Assembly: GCA_022393335.1 (NCBI GenBank)
Contig: JAJEKB010001382.1
Coordinates: 17,376-81,375, forward strand
DNA length: 64,000 bases
DNA from: Macrotrachela quadricornifera
Lineage: Eukaryota; Rotifera; Eurotatoria; Philodinida; Philodinidae
Reading direction: 5' to 3'
The translations under genes were made by a program, and so were the position numbers. A model generated the notes under the pieces. The model worked only from the letters and a program-made list of their open reading frames with translations, made no database searches and was not told the DNA's origin. This document shows positions 11,710 to 23,303 of the stretch, in pieces. Each line of letters opens with the position of its first letter. The stretch's first letter is position 1.

Positions 11710-14700
11710 AATATAACATTAAAATTATATACTCTCTTAACTATCATTGCGAACTTAACACAATTGAAGATCTTTAATGCAATCAAAAAGGTTTTGTTCG
11801 ATCATGCACTGATTAAAACTTTAAAAGAATACTAAAATTAATATTAGATTCGCGCAAAATATTTTGTCGAACAAAAAACTGCTTTAAAATTATTTCGGCG
11901 GTTTTGGTACTCGATCAAAGCTTATTCTCAAGTTCGATCATATGCTGATGTATTAAAACTATTTATCAGTCAACTCTGCAACAAATCAGTCCAATCCCAC
12001 CACAGAATATCAAATAAAAACATAAAACAATATCAATGATTGCATTTCTAAAATATCTTAATTCTTTTATCCTGCATGTTCATACTGAAATTATATAACC
12101 AAGCATGAATCAAATGACTAGACTGTCCATTAAATATCATCAGTATCAAAAAAATACATTTTTTCGGGAAAAGGTTTTCTATAAACTCTCTAAAAATTCC
12201 ACACAAGCCTTGAAACTATGTTTAATGGATTCTCCATCAGTTTTTACCTATGTGAGCAAATTTTTACTTATTTTGGATGAGAAATAAACAACTTGTGCAA
12301 AACCAACCTACCCGTTTCCAGTATCATACAATAACATACAGTAAAAATGTCTTTTCTCGACGAAAAAACCAAAAAAGGAAAAAAAGGATATGTAATTTTG
12401 TAGCCAATGGTATGGCGAACAGAATGAGATAAAACAATCGTCTCTATCGTTTATATAGAAAAATTAGATAAGTTCACAAATCTGACCTATATATATATAT
12501 ATATATATCACCCTCGACCCAATTTGAAGCGTCATCACTAGTAGAATTTTAATTCTGGAAACTATTAAACAACTTTTCTAGAGTCAGTTTTGATGCTGAA
12601 TCTGAAAAATATTTTTTCAGAAGCTTAAAGAAGAAAGAAATGTAAAAATGTTGCACTTCTTAGAAGTATAAGCACCTGCTTTTGATGAAAATAGTACTTT
12701 AAGTATTTTGAGTTTTTGAACCGGAAGAAAGCCTTCACTGAAAATAAGAGCGTGGTACTCATGATCAGCAGCTCGAGATCTGTCGGCTGATGTGTAAAAA
12801 ACGGAAAAAATAAATTTTACTTGACTTTTGTTTTGCGGGCTCCTTACAAAAACTCTCATTGAAGTTCTGATGTAGCAGATTTACTAACACAACGAGATAT
12901 ATTATACAATTATTAGTGCATATAATTTACACGAAGGAAACAAAAATCAGCAAGAACAATAATCGATGGTAAGAAAGATTACAAGTGTTTAATATGAGAT
13001 CAATTTTTCATGAAAGTCTTAAAATAGACAATACGATATCATTCACCTTTATATCGTGCTATCATCGTCTCATATTTTTTCCACTGCTCTTCTATTTTTA
13101 TAAAAATTACTTCGATAATATAAACAGTATCCTTATTTTTTTTTAATGTAAGAAGTAAGGTACAAACCAAAAGACAGTAACACTGAAGCATGATTCATTA
13201 GGTATACATATTCCAGAAAATGTTGTTATCTGTAGATTTGCAAAATAACAAAGTATTATTCAAAACTTTCTTTTCCTTCTTATATGCTTGTTTTTTTTAA
13301 TATAAAGGATAAATTTTTTTTCAGATACATTACATACTCATTCGAATCAAGAAAAACTTTTTACTCATGTTTACTATTCGTTTTTTGAATTGGGTTATTT
13401 AAATCGAGCGAACAAACAAAAAGAAAACAAAACTAACGGTTATATAACTTACTTCGAATGCTACACCTAGTTCGTTGATGTGTACTATCTGAAACGACAA
13501 TGTTATTCATCTGTTTCATATATTTGTCTAGTTGGCTTGCACAACAATTATACTGATGTTATATGGAAATGTAAAAACATATTTTTTATTGCTTTTAACA
13601 CTAATACAATTCACTCAAGTTTTGCGTATATTTCTTTATTGAATTGAAACAATAGCAATTTTTATAATGACATTAGTAAGAACATTAAAAACCATTTCAT
13701 ACACAAGCAATTCTTTTCATTATACATTTGAAGAACAACATTGTCGTCAACTTTGATTCGAACAAAAGAAACGGTGTTTAATGTTCACACTTATTAGCTT
13801 AACATTATGTTTAAGCCTTATGACCACAGTGATTTGCAATACCTTGTAACTCCGTTCCTTATAATATTTCACTCCACATTATCGGTTGATGATTGAAGCT
13901 TTGATGGAGGAAAGGAGAGAATAAGAATTCAAGGTTAAAAGACATAAGTTAACGAATTTACGAAGTAACGAGAGTTAAAGAATTACGAACAGTGTCTTCA
14001 TATTTTTCAATAATGTTTCACAATGTTTCTATCGCAACTTACGATACTCATTATATGGCTATGGTCGGATAATCAATTCTTTAAATGTTATATTAATGGA
14101 ACTACATGATCATTAGACTAACAGTTATCGTATAACTTCTCAAGAAAAGGCTCCTTAACCTTTATATTTGTATGCACTTATTAAAATATATGTTATTGTA
14201 TCTTTTATTATGTTATACTTTATTATTCAATTTTGCTTAGGAGTGTCCTGAAATGGCAAAAATTGGAAGAGACACGGCAGTTTTATTTAAAATATTTAGT
14301 AAATTTATATTAAGTGTCAAACGCTAAATAATCTTTCAGCTAGTGAAATTTGTGCATTCGTTATTGTCTTTTTCATAAAAAATAAACATTTATTGTAGTT
14401 TTTTTCCTCGTTATTACTAAATAAATCATTAAGAATGTGTTGAAAATAAGGAAAAGAAGCCATTTAAACAGGAGCAACGAAACACATATTTGAATGCTAT
14501 AAAGTGCAAATGATTAAGATCATTTCTTATGTGTCAATAGACATAGAGTAAGTAGTAAACACTGTGAAGCAATCCAATTAGATTTGTTCTTTAAGAACAC
14601 ATCCAAAAATTCTATTATATTTATATCGATTGTCAAGACTTTGTCTTGAAAGTGTGTTCCACTAAAATTTATGATCGAAAACTTTTTCTGTATGAAATAG

Positions 14701-14959
14701 TATACTTTTATTTTCACGTAGAGCTACCATTTTAGTCATACAGAACATCTCATTATCGAAATATGATGTTGTTTTTAAATATTTTTTAAAAAAAATCTAA
14801 GACTTGTACAGGCAACAACAGAAAAGTCATCTGTAAACACAAATATTTTCCATCCAGAGGGTGATATTTCACGAAAACAGTTTTTCAAATACTCTCAACA
14901 CTTACGAAGAAATATATGGAACCGATAAATCGCTTTTGAGTCAAAACTGTGTGCATCAT

Positions 14960-15470
14960 GTAAGCCCTAGTGAGCAATGAACATTCTGGAAAGAGTTCAG
15001 ATCCTTGGATTATTGCTGTCGAAATACTATATTTTTACGATGTTCTTCATCATAAAAGCGGTAATTCTTCTCGAGAAGACCAGGAAAATTGAATTACATA
15101 GTTCAATTTGAAGCTTTGCACAGAAGTAAATCTCGATAAGAATACTTTTGTTTTTGATTGTTTCAATCCGAGGGTGTAGCTATGATAAACCATATTTTTA
15201 TATTGCTCGTATATGCCAACGAATTTTGATGCACTTCTTTCAAACTAGGAACAATAAAAACGTCTAAAATTATCACAAAAAATTGTCTTCATCAAAGATT
15301 ATTTCTGTACGAAGTTTCAAGTTGAAATTTGTAACTCAATTTTCCTAGTCTTTCTGAGAGAGAGAGTAAATTTTCATGATAAAGAATACTGTAAAAGTGC
15401 AGCATCTTGACAATAACACTCTAGGACTTCGAACTCTTTCCAGAGTATTCATAGTTGTCTAAGATCTACG
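14960..15470. repeat. Diverged foldback (inverted repeat)
   Basis: The left arm from about 14975 contains TCTGGAAAGAGTTC and, further in, AGGAAAATTGAATTACA. The right arm, ending at about 15460, contains their reverse complements (GAACTCTTTCCAGA at 15431-15444 and TGTAACTCAATTTTCCT at about 15330). The arms are roughly 200 bp, with a short spacer near 15190-15240. They are diverged, so the element is old. Confidence 0.55.
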
Positions 15471-16255
15471 AAATGCACATAGATCTGACTGAAAGGACAT
15501 TTATCAATTCTGCGTATTCCTTCACTAGCATATGACAATATGTCCTTGAAAGCTCATACTTATAAAAAAAAATGTCTATTGTAGTATTGTATTTAGCTGT
15601 GAAGAAAAAAAGTCTGAAGTGGAAAGGATCCTATCTAAAGTAATATGATGAATCAATTTATTTAAACAAAAAAAGGAAGATATAAAATTTATGACATATA
15701 TTCCTTTATAATATATATATGTCATTGGATGAGTCTTTTCTTTTTTGAATGCACCCTATACAATCGAAGAGTTAACCTAAAATATTATTGTTGCACTATA
15801 CATTAATAAATTTAGTATCTTGTTGTTAAATGAATAACATTCAATTATCATATTTTACTTCTCTGCACATATAGATACGAATGCTAATATATAGTCCAAG
15901 TATTATTCGCTTTCTTTTACTTCTTAAGTAAATGAATCATTATTTATGTTGCGTACATTGTTGGATAAAATTATTGATGAATGGTGATTATTGCTCGATT
16001 TACAGAAAAGGCAAAAACGATTGCAATATAGGTAGAAGATGTTTGATTATGATTATTTAATCTAGATGTGTCGTTGTATTACTTTTATTTTATAAATAAA
16101 TTGACCAAAATGGTAGTTGACCACATGAAACAATTGGAGTATGAATTTTAAAATACTATTCAAAGCTGGCTAAGTATGTACTTTTGTTGAACAGTACTGA
16201 TGTTATTCTGGCTCATGCAATCAGTTCTTCTTTTATACCTACTTAAACTATATAT

Positions 16256-16270
16256 AGGTCAGTGTGACCT
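16256..16270. promoter_or_regulatory. Perfect AGGTCA-GTG-TGACCT palindrome
   Basis: A 15-base inverted repeat of two AGGTCA half-sites spaced by three bases. This is the consensus for a steroid-type nuclear receptor homodimer site. It lies about 770 bp past the 3' end of OSTC, in gene-free DNA. The match is exact, but occupancy and function are unknown and it may be chance. Confidence 0.3.
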
Positions 16271-17037
16271 TAACATTTTTACGAATAATTAATGGGAGGT
16301 CAAAAGGTACTAGTGTACATTGTTTTCTTATGTTGATCCTACTAGAATTTGTATTGATATCCATGCATAACTCTGCTGCATTATTTTTTCCGATGATCAT
16401 TAAACATTAGTGCTGTCAGTCGAATGGTATTTTATCGGTAGATAATTGAGGTATGTTGTAGTCCAATAATGTAGGAGACTTTTTCATATTCTATATTAAG
16501 TTATTCTGTTTGTCTACTTCACAAGACCGCATCTGTCGCATTTCATGGTGAGTTTGCATGCATGATCACATGATGTTTAATTTTAATTACAGGTTATATA
16601 GAGTTCTATTGTCTCCTTTTCGATTGAATAACGCTCAGACAACAATATACTTTTGTATTCAATTGTTCTACTGTAAATAACATTGACCTGACATCAATGT
16701 AATTTGCCAAATATTATTTCTTAATTTTACATTATGTTAACCTTTTTGTTGCATCATGTTATTTAAGAGTAAATAAACAGATATTCGCTCCTTATGTTAT
16801 GTGACATTGCTAAAACAGAAAATTTAATAATAGATGCATCAAATTAATATTTTTGTATCATTTCTTTTTCTCTTTTTCTCTTAACAATCAATATATAGTC
16901 CTATGCGAATAACAATAACAATGAATAGAAAGAGAAAAATACAACAATCAATGACCAAGAAAAATAATGCTACGTATAAATTAAAAAAAAAGAAGCCCCA
17001 AAATGACAAATAATAATCAATCATTGGAAGTGTATGC

Positions 17038-17646
17038 TTAACTTAAATAACTTGGCATCTTAATACTAAAACAAATAGAAATTAATTAGATTGTTTTATC
17101 ATTATATTAAATTTTTAACTTACCGAATGAAAATTTTTGTAGCACAATAAGCAACAAGAATAAAGATAAAAGAGCAAAGTATCATTAAAACCCGATTAAG
17201 ACGTGGCATACTTGGTTTATTTGTTTGATCAAGTAAAATAAATCCAAGACCACCTAATGTAAACATAAATGAAGCAGCAAGACCTTCCATGATATATTGC
17301 CCATTGATTCGCCAAGCCATAAAAGCAACTGGTTTATGATGACCATATTCATCGGTTGTACTACCTAAAAAATAATTTTTTCTATTTTAAAATCAAATTC
17401 TGTATTATTGCACTGACCAACACTAGGTGGTTCAACAATAATATCATAAATAACACCGGCGGTAACGAGAAAATAAGAAACAAGTAAACCAAATAAAACT
17501 CTAATAGACAAAAACGAAAATTAAATAGATAGAAAAAATTTTTTATCTCACGTTGTATTCGAAGGTTTTCGAATCCATGATGGTTTTTTCAGTTTTAAAT
17601 TTGGACATTGAACAAAAGCAAACGGGAGTTGATAAAGACTTTCCAT
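17038..17646 (-). CDS. OSTC: Oligosaccharyltransferase complex subunit OSTC
   Basis: A small subunit of the STT3A-type oligosaccharyltransferase in the ER membrane, which links the enzyme to the translocon for co-translational N-glycosylation. Four exons were reconstructed: 17552-17646, 17418-17500, 17124-17364 and 17038-17065. They add up to 148 residues, against about 149 in vertebrates. The N-terminus MESLYQLPF is followed by CPNLKLKKPSW. TM1 is followed by IYDIIVEPPSVGS. The next exon gives HHKPVAFMAWRINGQYIMEG and a glycine-rich TM, then TM3. The last exon, only 28 nt, encodes IKMPSYLS before the stop. Introns are 52-58 bp except the second-to-last gap at 17066-17123. The correspondence to the family is full-length and unbroken. 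Confidence 0.96.
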
Positions 17647-18581
17647 TACCTTCTTCTTTTTATTTTAAATAAAATAAATCTAAAAAAAATAAAAATTGTC
17701 TGTGATAAAAAAAATCTTCGTTCTTCCTTCATCATTACACCAATAGTTGATGATGACTTGGCATACTAAATGTCTTAAGTTGACCAAATAACCAATTGTA
17801 AATGAGAAATAAATGTCAACATCATATAGCGACAACTATTGAAACATTTCATAAAAGTATAAAATTGAATAGCAATGAATTATATTGTACTATCATCAAT
17901 AAATTTATAGCAAGAGTCAATCTATAAAATATAAAAGCCTTTAATCAAATCAGTATTAATCCTTGGTGTCCGAAATTATTTTTATACAGTCGAAAGTACG
18001 ATAAAAAATTGAAATGCAACTTGACTCTCTAAAATTTTTTTGATTCGGAACTCTAACTATATTATACCAAATGAAAGGGTTTGATGAGTTGAATATTTTT
18101 GATGTCGAAATTTGTTCATGATTACATTGAAAAGATCAAGTTATGACATAAAAAATCCTCAACTCATCAAGTTCTTTCGTTTGGTATAATATAGTTGGAG
18201 CTTTTCATAAAAAATATTCTATAAGATTCATTTTCCGATACTATATAAAAATATTCTCATATTCAACGAATTAAGAGACAACTATTAATCATCAGTAAGT
18301 ATATATAATCTTAACGCACATATATCCTGAACATAAATACCCATGCAATTCATACCTTTAAAGAGCTAAAAGATCAAGTTTTCTAAAATTATTCGGAATA
18401 CAAAGTTTCAGGACGAGAATTCTCGTCTCCCAGACTCAAAAGGATTAGAGAAGGCGATATTTTATAAATATATTTATTATTTTAATCAATAAAAGAACAG
18501 TTGATTTTTAGATATTTTCTTTCGAGTTTTTTGAGATATGAATCGATATAATGAATAAATACACTCTTTGATTAGAATAAA
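17647..18581. other. Intergenic region
   Basis: AT-rich DNA between OSTC and the type II membrane-protein gene. It contains a small foldback at 18049-18203. No gene was seen. Confidence 0.45.
18049..18203. repeat. Small foldback, ~50-bp arms
   Basis: The left arm ACTATATTATACCAAATGAAAG...TTGATGAGTT (about 18054-18098) pairs with the right arm AACTCATCAAG...CTTTCGTTTGGTATAATATAGT (about 18158-18195). The loop is about 60 bp. It is a candidate MITE or hairpin, and I see no coding. Confidence 0.6.
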
Positions 18582-19871
18582 TTACGAAAGAGTGACATTA
18601 ACGAGCGTATTGGTCGATGACATGTCTAATTTTAGCCAAAAACTGATGATATAAGTTTGTCCAACAGTAGCCATAAATTGCTGACTGATACTATCGAGAC
18701 GCAATCTACATCTATCCTGCAGATGGAAGTTGCCAGTGTGAGGTGATGACGTTGAAATTACTTGAGCTCCTGATGTACCGGCTGCACAAGGCCCCAGTGG
18801 TGTTGTTCTTATCCAAGGAGAAAGAAAACCTGTTTCAAAACCTCCATTAGTAAGCATTTGAATAATACTGCTATAGACAGAAACATCATCAAGATACCAA
18901 TAGTTTAAATTATTACTAAACTGAAAGGTAAGGTTAACTAGTCCTGTGACAGATGGCATCCATGCAAATGCATAACAATTGTACAAAGTATTAGAAGCGG
19001 TTGTTGCCGTATAAAGTACATTGGAAGAAACAGTAGCACTTAATGAGCATGGAGGTGATGGAGTTGTCGCTGATAAATATAAGTTAATTATAGTTATAGA
19101 AGATTTTTTAAAAGATGAATACTTACTGGTTGTGGTCACTGATGTTGCTAAAATCATAGTAAACTGTTAATTCACGTATTCTTTTATATAATATTATCGA
19201 AAGCGATCTAGTTACTTTCACTCATGAAAAAATTTTGACAGATCAGAAATTATGATTATTATGTAAGGTTGAATTTTGGAGAAAAAAAATCTCATCGTAA
19301 TTTTCACTTACTTGTTGTTGTTGTTGTTTCCGTTGTTGTTGCTAGAATCAATAAGAAAGTCATAAATAACTTTTTTTTTATTAAAAATAACACTTACATA
19401 CTGTAGATACGCTCAAAGTAGTAATTGACGGAGCTAAATAAAAAAAACAATTCAGTTATTATATATAAGCATTGTTTTTAATATACTTGAAACAGCCATC
19501 GTCGTATTTGATGATAGAGATAGCCAAACTGTTAGTATGACAGCTAGAGGTATGCCAGAAATTAATGAACCAATGATGCAACATCGAATGCATAGCCAGA
19601 ACGGTGAACCAGTCTTCTTTGAGTTATCTTCTCTGAATTCGAAAAAAAGAACAATAAAGTCTCGTTTAATAATCTTAATATATTTAAATTATAAAGTAAT
19701 GAAATCTATTAAAGAATATTTTTACCCGTTTTCTGAAGTTTCATCCGACCAGGCATTGATATTTATTTGGTTATTGTTAATACTCTGTTTTGAATCATCA
19801 GTAAATGATTGACAGGACTGTACAACTGATGATTGATCAAAAGACCAAATACTTTTTTGAATAGAATTCAT
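18582..19871 (-). CDS. Type II membrane protein with Thr-rich stalk and jelly-roll-like ectodomain
   Basis: Six exons were reconstructed: 19726-19871, 19487-19632, 19398-19433, 19312-19341, 19127-19147 and 18582-19069. They total 288 residues, with all phases matching. The N-terminal cytosolic tail (about residues 1-65, MNSIQKSIWSFDQ) is followed by one membrane segment (about 66-90, CIIGSLISGIPLAVILTVW). A Ser/Thr-rich stalk comes next, encoded by three microexons of 36, 30 and 21 nt. The last exon carries a Cys/Gly-rich ectodomain with YWYLDDVSVY, then TNGGFETG...WIR and IISFWLKL, a pattern like carbohydrate-binding (galactose-binding-like) jelly rolls. There are several NxT/S sites. The second unit stops at VNVTLS without a second WYLDD block, so the C-terminus looks short. 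A family member is plausible, but no exact name can be given. Confidence 0.72.
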
Positions 19872-21004
19872 ATTTTATAAAATAGTGTGGCAGATTTCTT
19901 TGCATGTAATTCAATTTTATATATGTCTATATGCTCTATAACTATATGTTTTAATAATGATACATATAAATGAAAAAATTTTGCTTCGATTCTTTTCTTC
20001 AAACTTCCATAGTTAATCAATAACTTTTTTAATTGAATTTTTGTCTCAAAAACAAGAGAAAAATAAAAAACTAGGATTTAATTAATCAATCTCATTATAT
20101 GTATACAACATGATGTAGATTGGCTTCGTACATCATAAAAAATATTGCACACTATTAAAATTCGAGAATATTCTTGTAAGATGTTTACTATTTTTCTTTC
20201 TATGCCATAGAAGAAAATTTAATTACATGTAATGATTGTTTTGTCAAATAGACCTTGATAAAAATTTTGACAAATACAAAATAATGTTTAATAATATATA
20301 AGTGTGTTGACATACTCAGAAAAAACAATGGATTATATGAATTTCGACTCAGATCGAGAGTTTCTTGGGTGGCGAGTAGTTCTATCAACGTCAATATAAC
20401 TTCGATTTTTGGTATATATCTCGAACGTGATTACTGTTGCATTATTAATAAACAAATCTGAGAAATACCATAAGAACTTATTCAAAAACCTGTATCATCT
20501 CAGTATTTTTCTTATCTTTGAGATCATATTCGAAACGAGCATGAAAAATTTCATCGATCCATACGTATGTACTACTCGTTGGTTTAAAATTTTGTTATAC
20601 TCCTCATACGGAGTTAACCTTTTGAGGATGGGATTACTTTGAAAAAAATTAATAGTTTCGAAATTTCAGAATGATGTATATATTAGAGAGGAGACCAAGG
20701 GCGTGCAATACACATGGTAGTGCTACACTACATCGGACGTGACAGATATATAGCCTGCGCTGCATTTAGATTATAACAGTATTATAAGAGACATATATTA
20801 GTCAGTTATCCTTTGTTCCAGAACCATTGCCTATATATAGGCTTCCCGTCCTCAAAGAATAAGGTGCCCAAAATCTGTTTTTTTTTTATAGATTTTTTGA
20901 GTATTTGGCTCTAAAACTATCCAATATTTGACTTCAAACAATTTTTTTTACGTGTTTCAAATTGGAGAAAGTTTCGCACATTGCTGAATGTATTTCAGAC
21001 TTTC

Positions 21005-21637
21005 TAACTGACGAGGGAAGATTTCGAGGTGTCCAACGAGTTTAGAGTTCATCTTTTAGCCACAAGTAGAGATCGATGAGATATGAAAAACTCCAAAAGG
21101 ATACGTGCACTTAGGTCTTTCTTCCAGAATTATAGCTGTTCTAGTATAATTTCAGTTTCTAGCTCGATATGCACGAACAAATCAAATGACATTGTTTCGA
21201 GCTGAAATTTGGCTCACGTATAGCTATGCTTATGACCAGAATGCACTGAAAATTTCAGCTTAAAAGAATGTTCCCTTCACGAGATATTGAATGCACAAGA
21301 TGAATTCTTATCCTATGAAAGAAGCGTGAAACTCATGTTTTATTGTAAATTCAATATCTCGTGAAAGGAACATTTTTTTGAGCTGAAATTTTTAGTGCAT
21401 TCTAGTCATAAGCATAGCTATATGTGGGCTAAACTTCAATTCGAAATAATGTCATTTGATTTGTTGGCGTATATCGAGCTATAGGCTGAAATTATACTAG
21501 AACAGCTATAATTCTGGAAGAAAGACCTAAGGGCACGTATTCTTTTGGAATTTTTCATATCTCATCGATGTCTACTAGTGGCCAAAGGATGAACTCTAAA
21601 CTCATTGGACACCTCGGGACCTTCCCTCGTGAGTTAC
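21005..21637. repeat. Large foldback element, ~287-bp arms, 60-bp loop
   Basis: The left arm 21005-21290 (from TAACTGACGAGGGAAG to CACGAGATATTGA) is the near-complete reverse complement of the right arm 21351-21637 (TCAATATCTCGTG to CTTCCCTCGTGAGTTA). Identity is about 85-90 percent along the whole arm by eye. A transcript would form a long near-perfect hairpin. There is no ORF. It could be a foldback/MITE transposon or two elements inserted head-to-head. Confidence 0.85.
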
Positions 21638-21896
21638 ATTATAACTCAAATTATAGTACTAAATGTGTCTACTTAGCAAACTGAACTAAATCAATTGTAC
21701 ATATGTGTAGAGAGAAATAATGCAGAACGTGACGGTTTTTATTTGGTGCGACATGTCCTTTACATTATCTATGACGGCATATTTTTAATTGGGAGACTAC
21801 ATCTTCTGTCTTTATACATTTGAACGACACATATATATCATAATGAACTGTATGTAAACGAATAAATAAGGTATTTGTTCACTAGTCGTTCGTATA

Positions 21897-22040
21897 TATG
21901 ATCATGTGATATTTTTTTCTTTTTCTTTACATATACGTATGACCATATGGTATTTTCCTTTTTTCTTCAATTATGTGACCATATGATATTTTTCTCTTCT
22001 CTTTCACATATAATCATACGGAATTTTCTTTTCGTTTTTT
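21897..22040 (+). repeat. Imperfect tandem repeat (~45-bp unit)
   Basis: About three and a half diverged copies of a unit of the form ATATGACCATATGATATTTTTCT followed by a pyrimidine run. They sit just upstream of the Helitron-like element. Confidence 0.5.
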
Positions 22041-22084
22041 TTAATATTATTTCTCTTTCTTCTGGTTTTTTGACCTATATATTA

Positions 22085-22521
22085 TCTATATTATAATGTT
22101 CAGTGTGTGTGTGTCTGTTACCGGGTTAGAAAAACATGGCTTTAGATTAGTCCGAAAGGTCAAAAAAACATGGTTTCAGCTTGTTCCGAGGGATCGAAAA
22201 AAGATGGTCTCAGCTCGAGCTCTAGAGCAAAAAATAGGCTTGACTATCTTCTTCTGTATAATAATGTTGAGTGTCTCTGTGTGTGTTACCAGGTTAAAGA
22301 AACAGAAGTGATGGTAGAGATGGGTTGAAAGGAGCATATGATTTTTTTTCAAAGAAATTTTTTATATTTGTTACCTTTAAATAAATTGAATATTATGCAA
22401 TAACCTTTGTTTCAAAACAGAGGTAGAATTCTAAAAGTGTCTTTAAGAATTTTTTCGCCATCAGAAAAGATTTTCTTCACATAGTGAAAGCGACCGTGCA
22501 ATATGCACGGGTTTCCACTAG
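22085..22521 (+). mobile_element. Non-autonomous Helitron-like element
   Basis: The 3' end has the Helitron signature: a hairpin CCGTGCA-ATA-TGCACGG (22493-22510), then a short spacer and CTAG at 22518-22521, followed by T. A 5' candidate TCTATATTATAATG starts at 22085 after an A, which matches A|T insertion. A second, similar 5' motif (TCTGTATAATAATGTTGAGTGT) lies at 22253, so the element may have a duplicated 5' end or be two nested copies. Three diverged copies of a ~35-bp unit (AAAACATGG...) fill 22131-22229. It has no Rep/helicase coding. Confidence 0.6.
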
Positions 22522-22943
22522 TACACTATACTACTCGCAATTTGATGCTGATTCAGAATATGTAACTCTTTTTGAAAAATATTTTGGGCAACAAAATGGC
22601 CTTATCGATACTTGTCCTTCAATAAAGTTGAAAAAATATTGTGACGATATCTCAAAGTGTATATACATATAATGTACCATTGTAAAACTATTTAGATTTT
22701 TATGCAAAGATATAAATTCAAATATCTTCTCTTATTTAGAATAGGGATAGCATTTTAAAATATGGTAAAATAACGTAAAGTACAGTAAAGCACAAAAATA
22801 GAATTTTTCCCTAATGATTGAATCTCAACTACGCTAGAGTACCACCCACACAATATATAAAATAGTGGTATAGTACAAATACGTAATGGATAATAATAGC
22901 ATGTCACATTTTACCTACGTTTATAAAAGCGTTTCTTTAGTTT

Positions 22944-22986
22944 ATTACGCACGAAATAACATCGAATATATAAATAAATCAATGAA
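22944..22986 (+). promoter_or_regulatory. Conserved promoter block of EF-hand gene 1
   Basis: The block TTACGCACGAAATAACATC followed by ATATAAATAAATCAATGAA lies 45-90 bp upstream of the start codon. It matches, with few changes, the region at the same distance from the second EF-hand gene (27560-27595). The ATATAAAT core could serve as a TATA box. Confidence 0.5.
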
Positions 22987-23030
22987 AAAATTATAAGATA
23001 AAGACACGAAAATATTGTTTAAAAATAATC

Positions 23031-23303
23031 ATGGTATTTCATGGTGATGGAACAAATATATATGGTCTTCATGCTGATGAATTATATGAAATTCAAGCAG
23101 CATTTCATCAAATTGATACAGATCATAATGGTTATATAACAGGTGATGAAATGCGTCAATGTCTTCTACGTCATTATGTTTATTTTAATGATTTTGATAT
23201 TCAACATATTTTATCACAAATGGATTATGACCATGATGGACGAGTCAGTTATGATGAATATATGAGATTTATGTCTCGAGCTTATCAGGGCATGAAACCA
23301 TGA
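23031..23303 (+). CDS. Small two-EF-hand calcium-binding protein (paralogue 1)
   Basis: An intronless 90-residue protein with one pair of EF-hands, like one lobe of calmodulin or troponin C. Loop 1 (about residues 35-46) is DTDHNGYITGDE and loop 2 (about 71-82) is DYDHDGRVSYDE. Both keep Asp at positions 1 and 3, Gly at 6 and Glu at 12, so both should bind Ca2+. The N-terminal 20 residues, VFHGDGTNIYGLHADELYE, form a family-specific extension. A close paralogue lies 4.3 kb downstream on the same strand, and the two C-terminal halves are nearly identical. Target and pathway are unknown. The promoter block is described separately. Confidence 0.9.
   Translation: MVFHGDGTNIYGLHADELYEIQAAFHQIDTDHNGYITGDEMRQCLLRHYVYFNDFDIQHILSQMDYDHDGRVSYDEYMRFMSRAYQGMKP

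Larger units (their letters stand above)
8779..17037. other. 8.2-kb gene-poor intergenic region
   Basis: Very AT-rich. All open frames are short (60-80 codons), of low complexity, and without recognisable similarity or good composition. Listed separately are a MITE copy (11393-11709), a diverged foldback (about 14960-15470) and a perfect nuclear-receptor-type palindrome (16256-16270). A TA/ATAT microsatellite lies at about 12489-12508. An 80-codon minus-strand frame at 12617-12859 is the least AT-rich part but matches nothing I recognise. Confidence 0.45.
19872..23030. other. Repeat-rich intergenic region
   Basis: No gene can be supported. It contains a large foldback (21005-21637), a tandem repeat of CATATG-type units (21897-22040) and a Helitron-like element (22085-22521). 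A 14-base palindrome GCCTATATATAGGC lies at about 20829. Short open frames here overlap repeats or are low complexity. Confidence 0.45.

Noticed and set aside
12617..12859. 80-codon minus-strand frame with better base composition
   Set aside because: No recognisable domain, no splice context and no repeat copy; not enough to call a gene.
19537..19812. 91-codon plus-strand frame
   Set aside because: Antisense to exons 1 and 2 of the type II membrane-protein gene, which have a consistent TM segment and splice phases.
21890..21905. CTAGT at other places as further Helitron ends (for example 12538, 16315, 21890, 25630)
   Set aside because: None is preceded by the GTGCA-type hairpin, so they are chance matches.
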